From Candidatus Dormiibacterota bacterium (GTDB taxonomy: Bacteria; Chloroflexota; Dormibacteria; Aeolococcales; Aeolococcaceae): a DNA stretch of 40,876 nucleotides. Where the stretch lies: positions 1 through 40,876 of the forward strand of contig PMYJ01000035.1 of the NCBI GenBank assembly GCA_003170875.1, read 5' to 3'. Below the pieces are notes generated by a model. That model saw only the letters and a program-made list of their open reading frames with translations, was not told the DNA's origin and searched no databases. Positions within the stretch are counted from its first letter, which is position 1; each line of letters starts with the position of its first letter. The translations under genes were made by a program, and so were the position numbers. Shown piece after piece: positions 1-10,474 of the stretch.

Positions 1-17
1 ACTTCGTGACCGGAAGG

Positions 18-542
18 CTAGACGCTCACGCCTGGCTGCACCTCGGCAAGCAGCAGGGCAACCGCGTCGTCCACATGCTGTTCCACGGTGGGCGAGAGGC
101 CCTCGCCGTGACCCTCCTCGGCAAGGGCGATCAGCAGCAGGATGAGACGCGGCGGCAGCCGTTCGAGAGCGCGCCCCAGGGCCAGTGCTGCGGCCACCCC
201 GAGGCCGTGGCTGCTGGTGCCGGCCTCAAAGCCCGAGACCGCATCCGGCGCGCTGGTCACGTCGATCCGGGTGACCCCGGTCGCCGGGGAATGTGCCCAC
301 CGGACGGCGTCCACCACCACCGCGAGATCGGCCCCCGCCCAGGCGTCGAGCAGCGCGGTCGCCTCTCCGCCCAGGGTGCGCACCTCCACGTCGGGGGGCA
401 GCAGCGGCCGTGCGCGCTCGACCACCGCGATGCCGGCGCCGTCGTCACGGCGCATCTCGTTGCCGACGCCGATGACCACGACGCGTCGCCGCGCCGAGGG
501 CGCCACCGTCTGGACCGCCACCACCGTCGCCGCTGCGCTCAC
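18..542 (-). CDS. Hydrogenase maturation protease (HyaD/HybD/HycI family)
   Basis: VVVIGVGNEMRRDDGAGIAVVERA and DAVRW motifs; directly downstream of the hydrogenase large subunit. GTG start at 542 chosen; the longer ORF to 686 overlaps hydA. Confidence 0.88.
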   Translation of the reverse strand: MSAAATVVAVQTVAPSARRRVVVIGVGNEMRRDDGAGIAVVERARPLLPPDVEVRTLGGEATALLDAWAGADLAVVVDAVRWAHSPATGVTRIDVTSAPDAVSGFEAGTSSHGLGVAAALALGRALERLPPRLILLLIALAEEGHGEGLSPTVEQHVDDAVALLLAEVQPGVSV

Positions 543-588
543 GCCCGGTCGCCCCGCTACGGGCGCGGCACCCGCCGGCCCGTCCACC

Positions 589-1884
589 TCATCGCCGCTC
601 GACGGTGAAGTCGAGGAAGTGGGTGGAGCAGGAGATGCAGGGGTCGTAGTTGCGGATCGACTGCTCGCAGAGGTGCTGCAGGTCATGGTCGTCCAGCTCC
701 AGGTTGGCGGTCACCAGCTTGCGCAGGTCGGCCTCGATCGCGTCCTGGTTCTGGGCGGTGGGGGGGACGATGTCGGCCTCCAGGATGGTCCCCTCGTCGT
801 CGATGCTGTAGCGGTGGTAGAGGATGCCGCGGGGCGCCTCGGTGGCGCCGTGGCCGACACCCGCTCGCGGCTCGACCGGGACCGCCGGCCGGTCGGGCTC
901 GGAGTACTCCTCGATGATCCTCACCGCCTCGTCGCAGGCGGCGACGGTTTCGACGGCCCGGACCACGATGCTGCGGAAGGGGTTGCGGCACTCCTTCCCG
1001 AGTCCCGCCTCCGTGGCCGCTTCACGTGCCACCGCGGGCAGCTGGTCGTAGTTGAGGGTGTAGCGCGCCAGCGGGCCCACCAGGTAGCGGCCGCGCTCGA
1101 TGATGTGGCCGTGGAGCGAGGTCGAATGGGGGACGTGCTCCTCGACGATGTGCTCCAGGAACTCAGCCACCTCGATGTCGAGACCGCGGTCGGAGACCAC
1201 CCGCCCCTGCGTGATCGCGTACTCGTCGGGATGGTGGAGCGCCACCAGCTCGTGGTCGACCTCGAGGTCGGGGAAGTCGAAGCCGGAGACCCAGCGCACC
1301 GTATCCAGGGCGGCGTCGCGCGCCCAGCGCAGCCTCTCTGCGAGCGGGCGCAGCTCCCGCTTGGTGGGCGCGCGGTAGAAGCCGCCGAGCCGGACGTTGA
1401 TGGGGTGGATCGCGCGGCCGCCGACGATCTCCATGATGTCGTTGCCGACCTTCTTGAGCTGGAGGGCCTTCTCGACGACGTCGCGATGGTCCTTGGCCAG
1501 CTCCAGGGCGCTGCCGGCGCCGAGGAAATCGGGAGCGTGCAGGAAGTAGATGTGGAGCACGTGGCTCTCGATCCACTCCCCGCAGTAGAGGAGGCGGCGC
1601 AGGGCGCGGAGCGGCTCGTCGAGGACGGCGCCGCACGCCTGCTCGATCGCCTGGCAGGAGCTCATCTGGTAGGCGACCGGGCAGATCCCGCAGATGCGAG
1701 CGGTGATGTCGGGGGGCTCAGTGTAGGCGCGGCCGCGCAGGAACGCCTCGAAGAAGCGGGGCGGCTCGTAGATGCGCAGGCGAACGTCGGTGACCTCGCC
1801 GTCGGTGACGACCACGTGCATGGCACCCTCGCCCTCGACCCGGGCGAGCCCCTCGACGGTGAGATCGCGAATCTTGTGAGTCAC
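589..1884 (-). CDS. hydA: [NiFe]-hydrogenase large (alpha) subunit, group 3b-like
   Basis: N-terminal [20 protein letters not shown] (L1) and C-terminal [18 protein letters not shown] (L2 plus cleavable tail); GTGA overlap with the upstream gene. Confidence 0.93.
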   Translation of the reverse strand: MTHKIRDLTVEGLARVEGEGAMHVVVTDGEVTDVRLRIYEPPRFFEAFLRGRAYTEPPDITARICGICPVAYQMSSCQAIEQACGAVLDEPLRALRRLLYCGEWIESHVLHIYFLHAPDFLGAGSALELAKDHRDVVEKALQLKKVGNDIMEIVGGRAIHPINVRLGGFYRAPTKRELRPLAERLRWARDAALDTVRWVSGFDFPDLEVDHELVALHHPDEYAITQGRVVSDRGLDIEVAEFLEHIVEEHVPHSTSLHGHIIERGRYLVGPLARYTLNYDQLPAVAREAATEAGLGKECRNPFRSIVVRAVETVAACDEAVRIIEEYSEPDRPAVPVEPRAGVGHGATEAPRGILYHRYSIDDEGTILEADIVPPTAQNQDAIEADLRKLVTANLELDDHDLQHLCEQSIRNYDPCISCSTHFLDFTVERR

Positions 1885-2675
1885 AGGCGTCCTGCCCCCT
1901 TCTCCTCGGCCCGGCTCGCCGCCTCGAAGGCGGGGGCGGTGGCGTTGAAGGTGCGGAAGAGCCGCATCACGGTGCCATCGTCCATTCCCCCGGAATGGAG
2001 GGCGGCGGAGAGCGAGGCCGCGTTGGGTGTCTCCATCGGCCCGAAGCAGCCGTAGCAGCCGCGCTCGAAGCTGGGGCAGATGGCGCCGCAGCCCGCCTGG
2101 GTGACCGGGCCGAGGCAGCCCGTGCCATGGGCGACCATCACGCAGACGTTGCCCCGGCGCTTGCACTCGAGGCAGACGCTGTGGGTGCGGATGTCGGGCT
2201 TGCGCTTGCGCAGGAATGCGCTGAGGACCTCCAGAAGCTGTCCCCGGTCCACTGGGCACCCGCGCAGCTCAAAGTCCACCGGAACGTGGGCGGAGATGGG
2301 GGTCGAGCTCTCGAGCGTCGAGAGGTACTCGGGGTGGGCGTAGACCACGGAGGCGAACTCATCCACCGCCGTGAAATTGCGCAGCGCCTGGATGCCGCCG
2401 GCGGTGGCGCAGGCGCCGATCGCGACCAGGTGTCGGGAGACCCGCCGGACCTCCTGGATCCGCTCCGCATCCTGGGGGGTCGTCACCGAGCCCTCCACCA
2501 GGGACACATCGTAGGGGCCCTCGACGACCGCCGACGATGCCTCCAGGAAGTGGGCGATCTCGACGGCGCCCGCGACGGCGAGCAGCTCGTCCTCGCAATC
2601 GAGCAGGGAGAGCTGGCAGCCGTCGCAGGAGGCGAACTTCCAGACCGCGAGCTTCGGGGTCGAGTGCACTGCCAC
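1881..2675 (-). CDS. hydD: [NiFe]-hydrogenase small (delta) subunit, group 3b-like
   Basis: [51 protein letters not shown] and C-terminal Cys-rich Fe-S motifs; GTG start overlaps the upstream TAG. Confidence 0.92.
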   Translation of the reverse strand: MAVHSTPKLAVWKFASCDGCQLSLLDCEDELLAVAGAVEIAHFLEASSAVVEGPYDVSLVEGSVTTPQDAERIQEVRRVSRHLVAIGACATAGGIQALRNFTAVDEFASVVYAHPEYLSTLESSTPISAHVPVDFELRGCPVDRGQLLEVLSAFLRKRKPDIRTHSVCLECKRRGNVCVMVAHGTGCLGPVTQAGCGAICPSFERGCYGCFGPMETPNAASLSAALHSGGMDDGTVMRLFRTFNATAPAFEAASRAEEKGAGRL

Positions 2676-3526
2676 TAGAGCTCCCTCCGGGCAACCAGCG
2701 GGCCGACCCGCGACCAGGGGAAGACGGGTCCGTTGAGGCAGATCAGCACCGGCCCGAGCTGGCAGTGGCCGCAGCGGCCGACTCCGCACTGCACGTTCCG
2801 CTCCATCGAGACCCGCACCCGCTCGGCGGCGACGCCACGCCCGAGCACCTCGGCGGCGGTGAACCGCAGCATCACCTCGGGGCCGCAGATCATGACCGTG
2901 GTGACCTCGGGATCGATGGTGACGCGCTCGATGAGTGTGGGCACCACTCCCACCTCGCCCTTCCAGGCGGCGGTCGCGTAGTCGACCGTGGTGCGGACGG
3001 TGATCCGAGCGCTCGCCTGCCAGCTCGCCACCTCGCCGCGGAACACGATCTCCTCCGGAGAACGCGCCCCCACCAGGACGGTGACGCGTCGAAACCGGCG
3101 CCGGTTGTGGAGCAGCTCATGGACGACCGGCCGCAGCGGGGCCAGGCCGATGCCGCCGGCGATCACGATGACATCGCCCCCTGCGGCCGAGTCGACTCCC
3201 CAGTCCGTCCCGAAGGGGCCGCGGACCCCCACCATGGCACCGGCCTCAGCGGCGCAGAGCGCCTGACTCACCGCTCCCACCGCGCGCACGGTGTGCCGCA
3301 CCCGATGCCCCGCGTCGATGCCGCTGATCGAGATCGGCACCTCGCCCACACCGAACGCGTAGAGCATGTTGAACTGGCCCGGGGCCGGGGTGGCGATCGG
3401 CTGCTCCACCGGTTCGAGGCTGAGGGTGACGGTGTCCCCCGTCTCCTGGGCGCGTCCGACCACCCGGTAGGGAACCGGCACCATGGCGTCGGCGGCGCGA
3501 ACGTCAGCTGGGAGAGCCAGGACCAT
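2675..3526 (-). CDS. hydG: FAD/NAD(P)-binding oxidoreductase, hydrogenase gamma subunit
   Basis: FNR-like fold motifs ([44 protein letters not shown]) and C-terminal 2Fe-2S motif [17 protein letters not shown]. Alternative start at 3484. Confidence 0.9.
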   Translation of the reverse strand: MVLALPADVRAADAMVPVPYRVVGRAQETGDTVTLSLEPVEQPIATPAPGQFNMLYAFGVGEVPISISGIDAGHRVRHTVRAVGAVSQALCAAEAGAMVGVRGPFGTDWGVDSAAGGDVIVIAGGIGLAPLRPVVHELLHNRRRFRRVTVLVGARSPEEIVFRGEVASWQASARITVRTTVDYATAAWKGEVGVVPTLIERVTIDPEVTTVMICGPEVMLRFTAAEVLGRGVAAERVRVSMERNVQCGVGRCGHCQLGPVLICLNGPVFPWSRVGPLVARREL

Positions 3527-3971
3527 AGATGTCGAGCATCCGCATGCGGACGGACTGGAGCCGGGCCAGCATGACCTTGGCAAAGCGCTGCACCAGCAGG
3601 TATCCGAGGTGCGCATCCGCGTCGCACTTGGTGCGCAGGCAGATACCGTCGAATGCCACGGCCGCCACGTCCTCGCGTGCTTCGGCGTCGAACTGCCATC
3701 GATAGGGCTCGAAGAGCCACGACCAGCCCAGCACGTCGCTGCCGTTGAGGGTGTCGATGATGACCCCGCCCCGGCCCGGCACATAGAAGCTCAGGGCGAC
3801 GCTGCCGCTGCGCAGGAGATAGAAGGTGTGCGCCGACTCACCCTGGGTGAGGATCCGGTCCCCGGCCGCGTAGTGGACGTTGCGGCCGCAGCCCGCGACG
3901 AAATCGAGGCTGGCCTGGTCCAGCCCCTGGAAGAAGGTCTGCTCGGCGATGAGATCGGCGATCGTCTTCAT
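3504..3971 (-). CDS. Cyclic-nucleotide-binding-domain protein without a DNA-binding domain
   Basis: LTQGESAHTFYLLRSGSVALSFYVPGRGGVIIDTLNGSDVLGWSWLF; 155 aa, ends after the dimerisation-helix region; ATGA overlap with hydB. Confidence 0.85.
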   Translation of the reverse strand: MKTIADLIAEQTFFQGLDQASLDFVAGCGRNVHYAAGDRILTQGESAHTFYLLRSGSVALSFYVPGRGGVIIDTLNGSDVLGWSWLFEPYRWQFDAEAREDVAAVAFDGICLRTKCDADAHLGYLLVQRFAKVMLARLQSVRMRMLDIYGPGSPS

Positions 3972-5128
3972 GGCGTTGCTCCGGCTGGGAGGCGGGTGAG
4001 CCCATCGGTGGCGCGGATTGCAGACACCTCTTCGGTGATGTCGATGCCCACGGGGCACCAGGCGATGCACCGCCCGCACCCGACGCATCCCGAGGTGCCG
4101 AACTGGTCGAACCAGGTCGCGAGCTTGTGGGTCATCCACTGCCGGTACCGCGACCGCGTGGTCCACCGCATCGAGCCGCCGTGGAGCTGGGAGTGGTCGA
4201 CGGCGAAGCAGGACGCCCAGGTCCGGTGCTGCTCGGCGTGGTCGGGGGAGAGACTCCCGGCTTCCCGGAAGTCGGCACAGAAGCAGGTTGGGCAGACCAT
4301 CGTACAGTTGGCGCAGGCGAGGCACCGGGCGGCGACGGTATCCCACCGGGGATGCTCGAGGTTGTGGAGCAGCACATCCTTGAGGCCGTCCGCCGGGAGC
4401 GCCCGGCCGATCGCCGCCGCCGCTCCCGACCACACCGCCGCCGCGGCCTCCCGGTCGGCGGGGGCCGCGTCGCGGGTGGCGAGCCGCGCGGCGACGGCGG
4501 CTCCTCTCTCGGAGCCGATCTCGACGAGGAAACGGCTGCCGGCGGCGTCCGGTATCTCGGTGAGCGCGAGGTCGTGGCCCGAGCCGACCCGGGGACCGCT
4601 CCCCATCGAGGGGCAGAAGCAGGTCGTTGCCGGGCTGGAGCAGTTGACCGCGATGAAGAGCGCCTCCCCCCGCCGGGCCGCATAGTCCCGATCGGGGTAG
4701 TTGGTCTGGACGAGCACACGGTCCTGGACGGCGATCGCGGCAAGCTCGCACGCGCGCACCCCGAGGAAGGCGTAGCGGGGCACCTCGGCCGGAGGAGCGA
4801 CCTCGACGCCGTCCCGGCTCACCTCCGCCTGCCAGGTGGTCGAGACGGGCGGGAAGAGGAACCGCTTCCAGGAGTCAGGGCCGACCGCGTAGCCGAAGAG
4901 CAGATCGTCGTCCCGCCGCCGCAGCCGGTAGCGGCCCGGCCCCTGGTCGTCCGCCCACCCGGCCGGCAGCTCTCCGATCTGGGTGATCTCGTCGTAGACG
5001 ACGGCCCCGTCCCGGACCGTGGGACCGATCACGCGGCGGCCGTCGGTGACCAGCACGTCGATCAGGGCCTGAAGTCCCGGGCGGTCCAGGACGACGGGAT
5101 GGTAGTCGGTGGGGGCCGCAGGCACCAT
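3968..5128 (-). CDS. hydB: 4Fe-4S dicluster protein, hydrogenase beta subunit
   Basis: CLACANCTMVCPTCFC and CVGCGRCIAWCPVGID ferredoxin motifs; first gene of the operon. Confidence 0.9.
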   Translation of the reverse strand: MVPAAPTDYHPVVLDRPGLQALIDVLVTDGRRVIGPTVRDGAVVYDEITQIGELPAGWADDQGPGRYRLRRRDDDLLFGYAVGPDSWKRFLFPPVSTTWQAEVSRDGVEVAPPAEVPRYAFLGVRACELAAIAVQDRVLVQTNYPDRDYAARRGEALFIAVNCSSPATTCFCPSMGSGPRVGSGHDLALTEIPDAAGSRFLVEIGSERGAAVAARLATRDAAPADREAAAAVWSGAAAAIGRALPADGLKDVLLHNLEHPRWDTVAARCLACANCTMVCPTCFCADFREAGSLSPDHAEQHRTWASCFAVDHSQLHGGSMRWTTRSRYRQWMTHKLATWFDQFGTSGCVGCGRCIAWCPVGIDITEEVSAIRATDGLTRLPAGATP

Positions 5129-5332
5129 CGCCGTCAGTCAACGCTTCCGGCCGTGGATCGCCAGAGCCGTTGGACAGTAGATGGGACGGGACGCACGTCC
5201 CGGAATGGGCCGGGGCACACGGTCGGTTGGGACGGATGGTCCCCGTCAGGCGGGGAGGCGCGACTCGCCGCGGTCCGGTGACGTTTCGGTTGTGTCCGTT
5301 TCCGGGCCGTTCGCGCGGGGCAGACTGGCCGC

Positions 5333-6778
5333 ATGTGGAACCAGGCTCGTCGGGGGGCGGCGATCGCGGGGGGGACAGCCATCGTCGCCCTGTTTCTCCT
5401 CACGGTCGGGGGCGGAGGCTACGTGGCGCCCAGCACTGGCGGGCCTACGGCAAGGGTATCGGACAGCCCGCGCGTCCCGGCGGCGGGCGCGGGCGCGGCA
5501 ACCGGCGGAACGGTGTCCGCGACGCCCGGGTCGACGCTGCCGGCGTCTCCCGGCGCCACCTCGACCGCGGCGGCATCGGCGTCCGCGACCCCCACGCCGG
5601 GCAGCTCACGGCCCTCTGCGTCCGCGAGCTCCACGCCGAGCACCTCACGGCCCTCGACGTCCACGCCATCGCCCTCTGCCGCGCCGGCGCCGGCCACGCC
5701 AGCGCCGCGGAGCACCCTTCCGCCAACCCCATCAGCCGGTGCCCCCAGCGCCATCCACGTCTCCGGCAACCGTCTCGTCAACGCCGCCGGCCAGACCGTG
5801 ACCCTGCACGGTGTGGACATGAGTGGGACGGAGTCCGTCTGCGCCCAGAACTGGAGCACGGATCCGTTCGGGGGTCAGCCCGAGGACAGCGCAGCGACCT
5901 TCGCTGCGATGCGCTCCTGGAACATCAACGCGGTGCGCGTTCCCCTCAACGAGGATTGCTGGCTCGGGATCAATGGGGTCGAGATCGGCGGATCCGCCTA
6001 TCAGAGCGCGATCGTGCAACTGGTCAACGATCTCCAGGCCGCGGGCTTCTACGTGATCCTCGACCTCCACTGGAACGCTCCGGGGACTCAGATCGCGCTC
6101 TCCCAGAACCCCGCCCCGGACGAGGACCATTCGCCCGCCTTCTGGTCGGGCGTGGCGAGCACGTTTGGCGGCTACGGGAGCGTCCTTCTTGACCTCTACA
6201 ACGAGCCCTACTTCTACTGGACGACCTCGGGGGAGAACGAGTGGCAGTGCCTCTGGCAGGGCTGCACCCTCACCCAGTACGTCACCGGAGGATCCCCCTA
6301 CACGGTCACCACCAACTGGACGACCGCGGGGTTTGACCAGCTCACCACCGACATCCGGAATGCCGGCGCGTCCAACGTGATCATGGCCGGCTGCGTGGAC
6401 TGGGCCAATGACTGCTCCGACTGGGCCTCGTCCTTCGCACAGTGGGGCTCGGGCGATGCCAACACGGTGGTCTCGTGGCACAGCTACCCGGGGGAGAGCT
6501 GCGATACCCAGTCGTGCTGGAATTCGGTGATCGCCCCATTGGCGACGGAGCGGCCGGTGGTCATCGGTGAGACCGGGGACTCGTCAGCCGGTCCCGAGAC
6601 CTACCTGCCGACCTTCCTGCCCTGGGCGAGCGCGCACGGGCTGAGCTTCCTGGCCTGGACCTGGAATGCGTGGCAAGACTCCGACGACGTCCTGGTCAGC
6701 TCCATGACCGCGGGCACGCCGACCGCGGGCGAGGGCGTCTACTACCAGCAGTATCTCCTCGACCTCAGCCTCGGCTGA
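5333..6778 (+). CDS. Secreted glycoside hydrolase family 5 (cellulase-like)
   Basis: N-terminal hydrophobic signal segment, Ala/Ser/Thr/Pro linker, then NRLVNAAGQTVTLHGVDMSG, LDLYNEPYF and VVIGETGDSSAG motifs. Confidence 0.9.
   Translation: MWNQARRGAAIAGGTAIVALFLLTVGGGGYVAPSTGGPTARVSDSPRVPAAGAGAATGGTVSATPGSTLPASPGATSTAAASASATPTPGSSRPSASASSTPSTSRPSTSTPSPSAAPAPATPAPRSTLPPTPSAGAPSAIHVSGNRLVNAAGQTVTLHGVDMSGTESVCAQNWSTDPFGGQPEDSAATFAAMRSWNINAVRVPLNEDCWLGINGVEIGGSAYQSAIVQLVNDLQAAGFYVILDLHWNAPGTQIALSQNPAPDEDHSPAFWSGVASTFGGYGSVLLDLYNEPYFYWTTSGENEWQCLWQGCTLTQYVTGGSPYTVTTNWTTAGFDQLTTDIRNAGASNVIMAGCVDWANDCSDWASSFAQWGSGDANTVVSWHSYPGESCDTQSCWNSVIAPLATERPVVIGETGDSSAGPETYLPTFLPWASAHGLSFLAWTWNAWQDSDDVLVSSMTAGTPTAGEGVYYQQYLLDLSLG
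5579..5656 (+). repeat. Two tandem imperfect 39-bp repeats encoding a 13-aa linker unit
   Basis: Units 5579-5617 and 5618-5656 match at 34 of 39 positions by eye; encode ASATPTPGSSRPS / ASASSTPSTSRPS. Confidence 0.8.
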
Positions 6779-6798
6779 GCTGCCTCGAGGCCGCCGCC

Positions 6799-7605
6799 TC
6801 AGGCGGTGAGGTCGCGACGCTCGTACAGGACCACTGACGCTCCGAGCAGGACGATCGGGCAGACGATCAGGAGCAGCATCCCGGACCAGGACACGCCGGT
6901 GGTGAGCGCCGCCGAGCCGGCGGTCCAGTGGAAGGGCGACACCGCGTTGGCGAAACCGGTCAGCCACGGCACCAGCGAGCCGACGATGCTGAGCGCGTAC
7001 ATCGCCACCGCCAGGGCGGCAGCACTGCCACCGCCGATCCCGACCGAGCCGGTCGCGGAGGCGACCAGGAACGCGAGCATCCCGAAGCCGACCCCCATCA
7101 GTGCCACCGCCAGCACGGTCAGGGTGAGGTTGCCCAGGCTGAGGGTGATGCCCTGCGAGGGGCCGACGACCACGATCGCCAGCCAGATGGCCGCGGCGAC
7201 GACCAAGAGGGGGGCTAGAGCGCCGCAGGCCTTCTCGACGGCCAGCCGAGTGCGCCGGACGGGGGTCGAGAGCAGGAGGTCGATGGTGCCGTTCTGCTCC
7301 TCTCCCGCCAGCGCGCGGCTTCCTGCGAGCACGCCCATGACCAGCAGCAGCACGGGCACGATGGCGCTGAAGAGCTCGGTGCCGAGGTAGCCGGGCGGTG
7401 AGAGGTAGCTGACGCCCGCCGGGATGAATGCAGTCCGGAATCCCTTCGGCAGGGTGTTGAGGAGCTGCTGCACGCCGGCGCCGCTGCTCTTGATGGAGGG
7501 GTAGAGGAAGACGTAGAGCGCCACCAGCAGCAGGGCCCCGACGCCACACCCGATCAGCGAGCGACGGTGATCGGCCAGCTCCCGGCGGAAGACGTCAAGA
7601 CGCAT
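6799..7605 (-). CDS. ABC-2 type transporter permease
   Basis: MRLDVFRRELADHRRSLIGCGVGALLLVALYVFLYPS plus multiple TM segments; paired with the ATPase upstream. Confidence 0.87.
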   Translation of the reverse strand: MRLDVFRRELADHRRSLIGCGVGALLLVALYVFLYPSIKSSGAGVQQLLNTLPKGFRTAFIPAGVSYLSPPGYLGTELFSAIVPVLLLVMGVLAGSRALAGEEQNGTIDLLLSTPVRRTRLAVEKACGALAPLLVVAAAIWLAIVVVGPSQGITLSLGNLTLTVLAVALMGVGFGMLAFLVASATGSVGIGGGSAAALAVAMYALSIVGSLVPWLTGFANAVSPFHWTAGSAALTTGVSWSGMLLLIVCPIVLLGASVVLYERRDLTA

Positions 7606-8605
7606 CGGCGACCTCCGCATCGTCGGCCTTGGCGGGGACGTTCTTCGCACCGGTGTTCACGGCAACGACGCTCCCCGCGTCGCCTGCCTGCGCGCCGCTC
7701 GCCGCGTCGGCACCCTCGGTCCGGTAGTAGTCGTGGAACACCTCGTCGAGGTCGACCTCGGCGCTGCGCAGGGCGTGCACCCGGTAGCGCGCTGCGGTCT
7801 TGACCACGGCGTCGAGGTCCCCGCCGGCCGTGATTGTCAGCGTCCGGTCACTCGCCGACACCTGCGAGACCCCGGGGATGGCCCGGAAGACGGCGGGATC
7901 GACCTGCTCGGAGAACTCGATGGAGAGCACGTGCCCACCCTGCTCGGAGAGCTCGTTGACATCCTGCACGGCGACCAGCCGGCCGCGGCGCAGGATGCCG
8001 GCGCGGTCGCAGAGGCGGGCCACCTCCGGGAGGTCGTGCGAGGAGACGAAGATGGTCGCCCCGCGGTCCCGCGCCTCACGGATCAGGTCGTGGACGTTCC
8101 GCTGCATCAGCGGATCGAGGGTCGCGGTCGGCTCGTCCAGGATGAGGATGGCAGGGTCGTGCATCAGCGCCTGGATGACGCCCACCTTCTGCTTCTGGCC
8201 GTGGGACATCGCCCCGCACCGCTGGCCGAGATCGCATTCCATCCGCCGGGCTAGCTCGTCAATCCGCTCGGCGGACACGCCGCCTCGCAAATGGCCAAGG
8301 TAGGTGAGGAGCTGGCGGGCGGTCAGGCGCGGGTAGAGGCGGAGGTCGCCGGGCAGGTAGCCGGTCCGCCGGCGCACCTCCACGCTGTCCGTGCCGCAGT
8401 CGAGGCCGAGAAGGGTGGCGCGGCCGCCGGTCGGCCGGATCAGGCCCAGCAGGCAGCGGATGGTCGTCGTCTTGCCGGCGCCGTTGCTCCCCAGGTAGCC
8501 GAAGATCTCCCCGGAGCGGATCTCGAGATCGACGCCGTCGAGGGCCCGCTTGGCGCCGTAGTCCTTGGTCAGCCCCTCAAAGACGATCGCGGGAGAGCTG
8601 ACCAT
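7595..8605 (-). CDS. ABC transporter ATP-binding protein
   Basis: Walker A GYLGSNGAGKTTT, Walker B ILILDEPTATLDP, H-loop FVSSHD; signature region MSHGQKQKVG. Confidence 0.93.
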   Translation of the reverse strand: MVSSPAIVFEGLTKDYGAKRALDGVDLEIRSGEIFGYLGSNGAGKTTTIRCLLGLIRPTGGRATLLGLDCGTDSVEVRRRTGYLPGDLRLYPRLTARQLLTYLGHLRGGVSAERIDELARRMECDLGQRCGAMSHGQKQKVGVIQALMHDPAILILDEPTATLDPLMQRNVHDLIREARDRGATIFVSSHDLPEVARLCDRAGILRRGRLVAVQDVNELSEQGGHVLSIEFSEQVDPAVFRAIPGVSQVSASDRTLTITAGGDLDAVVKTAARYRVHALRSAEVDLDEVFHDYYRTEGADAASGAQAGDAGSVVAVNTGAKNVPAKADDAEVADAS

Positions 8606-8655
8606 CGCCGGCAATCCTAGTGCCCCGGACCCCGGCCCGGCCGAGGAATAGGCCC

Positions 8656-9999
8656 TCAGCTTGTCGAGGCGGCTGCACCGATGGCGGCGTCCAGCACCTC
8701 CATCAGGTGCATGACCCGCACATGCGGGGCGTGGCGCCGGGCTCCCACGCGCAGCTGCACCAGGCAGGAGACGTTCTCGGTCACGAGCACGTCGGCCCCC
8801 GTCGCCACCACGTTCTCGAACTTGCGGGCGAGGATGGCGTTGCTGTGCTCGGGCTGGCCGGTGGCGTAGCTGCCGGGGCCGCCGCAGCACATCGCCGCCT
8901 CCTGGAGCGGGGTGATCCGCAGCTCGGGGATGCGCCCGAGCAGCGCACGCGCCACTCCGCGCTCCGGACCGTCGATGGGCAGCGAGCAGGGCTCGTCGAT
9001 GGTGACGTGCCAGGGCAGCGGGCCCAGCGGTGCGCGCCACCCCGCCCGCTCCAGGTGGACGCTGGCGAGGTCGGTGGCGTCCGCCACCCGCCCCGCGTCC
9101 TCAGCGAGCGCCGGGTCATCTCTGAGGATGCGGCCGTAGCGGCGGACGTGACCCACGCAGCTCGCGACGTCCCCGACCAGCCCGTCCACCGCGAGCCCCG
9201 CCAGCCCTGTGACCGTCCGCTTCGCCATCTCGCGCACCGCGGGCCCGTCGCCGAGGCTCTGCGCCGGGAGCCCGAAGCAGCCCAGCTCGGGCGCCTCCAG
9301 CTCGAATCCATTGGCGAGGAGCACCCGCATCGCCGCCTCGGTGGCCTCGGGAGCGACCAGGTTCTGGTAGCAGCAGATCAGGAAGCCGAGCCGGCCGCGG
9401 ATCGGCGGGGTCACTGCGGGGAGGCCGGCCACTCGCTGGTCAGCCCGGCGTCGGGGCAGCGGACCTATCCTCTCCGCCATCCCGCCCACGGTCCCCATCC
9501 AACGGGTGATGCGCAGCCCGCGGGCGGCGGCGTGGAGCCCGGTCAGCTGGGCTGCTCGCGAGAGGCGGTGCAGGGTGCGGGTGCCCCCCGGTCGAGGGAG
9601 GACGCGGCGCAGCAGCCAGCGCTGCCCACGCGGGTAGCCCTCCTGCTCGTGCAGCTCCTGGCGGGCGCGGGCGACGATCGCCGCGGTCGGCACCCGGGGC
9701 GGGCAGGCGGCCATGCAGTTGTCGCAGCCCAGACAGGTCGAGAGCGGGCCGTCGGCGATCTCCCGCAACTCGAGGCGCCCCTCCATGGCGTCCCGGATCA
9801 GCGCGACCCGTCCCCGCGCCGTCTCCCACTCCACCGGGTTGACCTGGTAGGTGGGGCAGACCGCCTGGCAGAGCGAGCACTTGTTGCACCGGCTCACGTC
9901 CTCGTAGATGTCGGCGAGGAAGCGGGGCGGGGGCACGGCTGTCGACTCCCCCGGGGGCTCGACGAGTGCGTCCAGGGGAGCGGCACGGGGGAGGCTCAT
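8656..9999 (-). CDS. (Fe-S)-binding protein, GlcF-like / CCG-domain oxidoreductase subunit
   Basis: CNKCSLCQAVCPTYQVNPVE, CLGCDNCMAACPPRVPT, CSLPIDG...CCGGPGSYA motifs. Confidence 0.87.
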   Translation of the reverse strand: MSLPRAAPLDALVEPPGESTAVPPPRFLADIYEDVSRCNKCSLCQAVCPTYQVNPVEWETARGRVALIRDAMEGRLELREIADGPLSTCLGCDNCMAACPPRVPTAAIVARARQELHEQEGYPRGQRWLLRRVLPRPGGTRTLHRLSRAAQLTGLHAAARGLRITRWMGTVGGMAERIGPLPRRRADQRVAGLPAVTPPIRGRLGFLICCYQNLVAPEATEAAMRVLLANGFELEAPELGCFGLPAQSLGDGPAVREMAKRTVTGLAGLAVDGLVGDVASCVGHVRRYGRILRDDPALAEDAGRVADATDLASVHLERAGWRAPLGPLPWHVTIDEPCSLPIDGPERGVARALLGRIPELRITPLQEAAMCCGGPGSYATGQPEHSNAILARKFENVVATGADVLVTENVSCLVQLRVGARRHAPHVRVMHLMEVLDAAIGAAASTS

Positions 10000-10073
10000 G
10001 GCCCGCCCGATTGTAGGGGGCGGGCGGAGCGGAGTCTCGGCAACGCCGGCGGCCAGCCGGTGACCGCCGTAAA

Positions 10074-10304
10074 ATGGTGGCCGTGTTCTCCCGTCATCAG
10101 CGCCTGTGGCTGTGGCTGCTGTTCCTCTTGCTGTGCTTCCTGGGGTGGGGGATTCATCGCTTGGTGCCGCCTGTCTGGGTCGTGATCGAGGGCGTGGGCA
10201 TCTACGCGCTCGTGCTGTGCGTCATCTACTGCATCTTCAAGGCGGTGAGGATGCAGGTGCGCTTCATGCGCAACCGCCGCCGTCGCGGGGTGCCAGCGCG
10301 CTGA
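10074..10304 (+). CDS. Small two-TM membrane protein of unknown function
   Basis: 76 aa with two hydrophobic segments and an Arg-rich tail. Confidence 0.5.
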   Translation: MVAVFSRHQRLWLWLLFLLLCFLGWGIHRLVPPVWVVIEGVGIYALVLCVIYCIFKAVRMQVRFMRNRRRRGVPAR

Positions 10305-10474
10305 ACTGGCGGCTCGGGCGCCTCCGGACATACCCTCGGCCGGATGGTAGGCGCGGGCAGGGGCCACTCGGCCCTCTCCCTCCGCGGACCGATGCCCCTG
10401 GCATCCCCAGGCCAGGGGTCCAACGTAGAGGTCGACGGCTGGAGTGAAGCTCTGCACCGCCAGGAGGTGTGGAC

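Noticed and set aside
142-2055. 637-aa plus-strand ORF
   Set aside because: Antisense to the hydrogenase genes; composition typical of a high-GC shadow frame; no family motifs.
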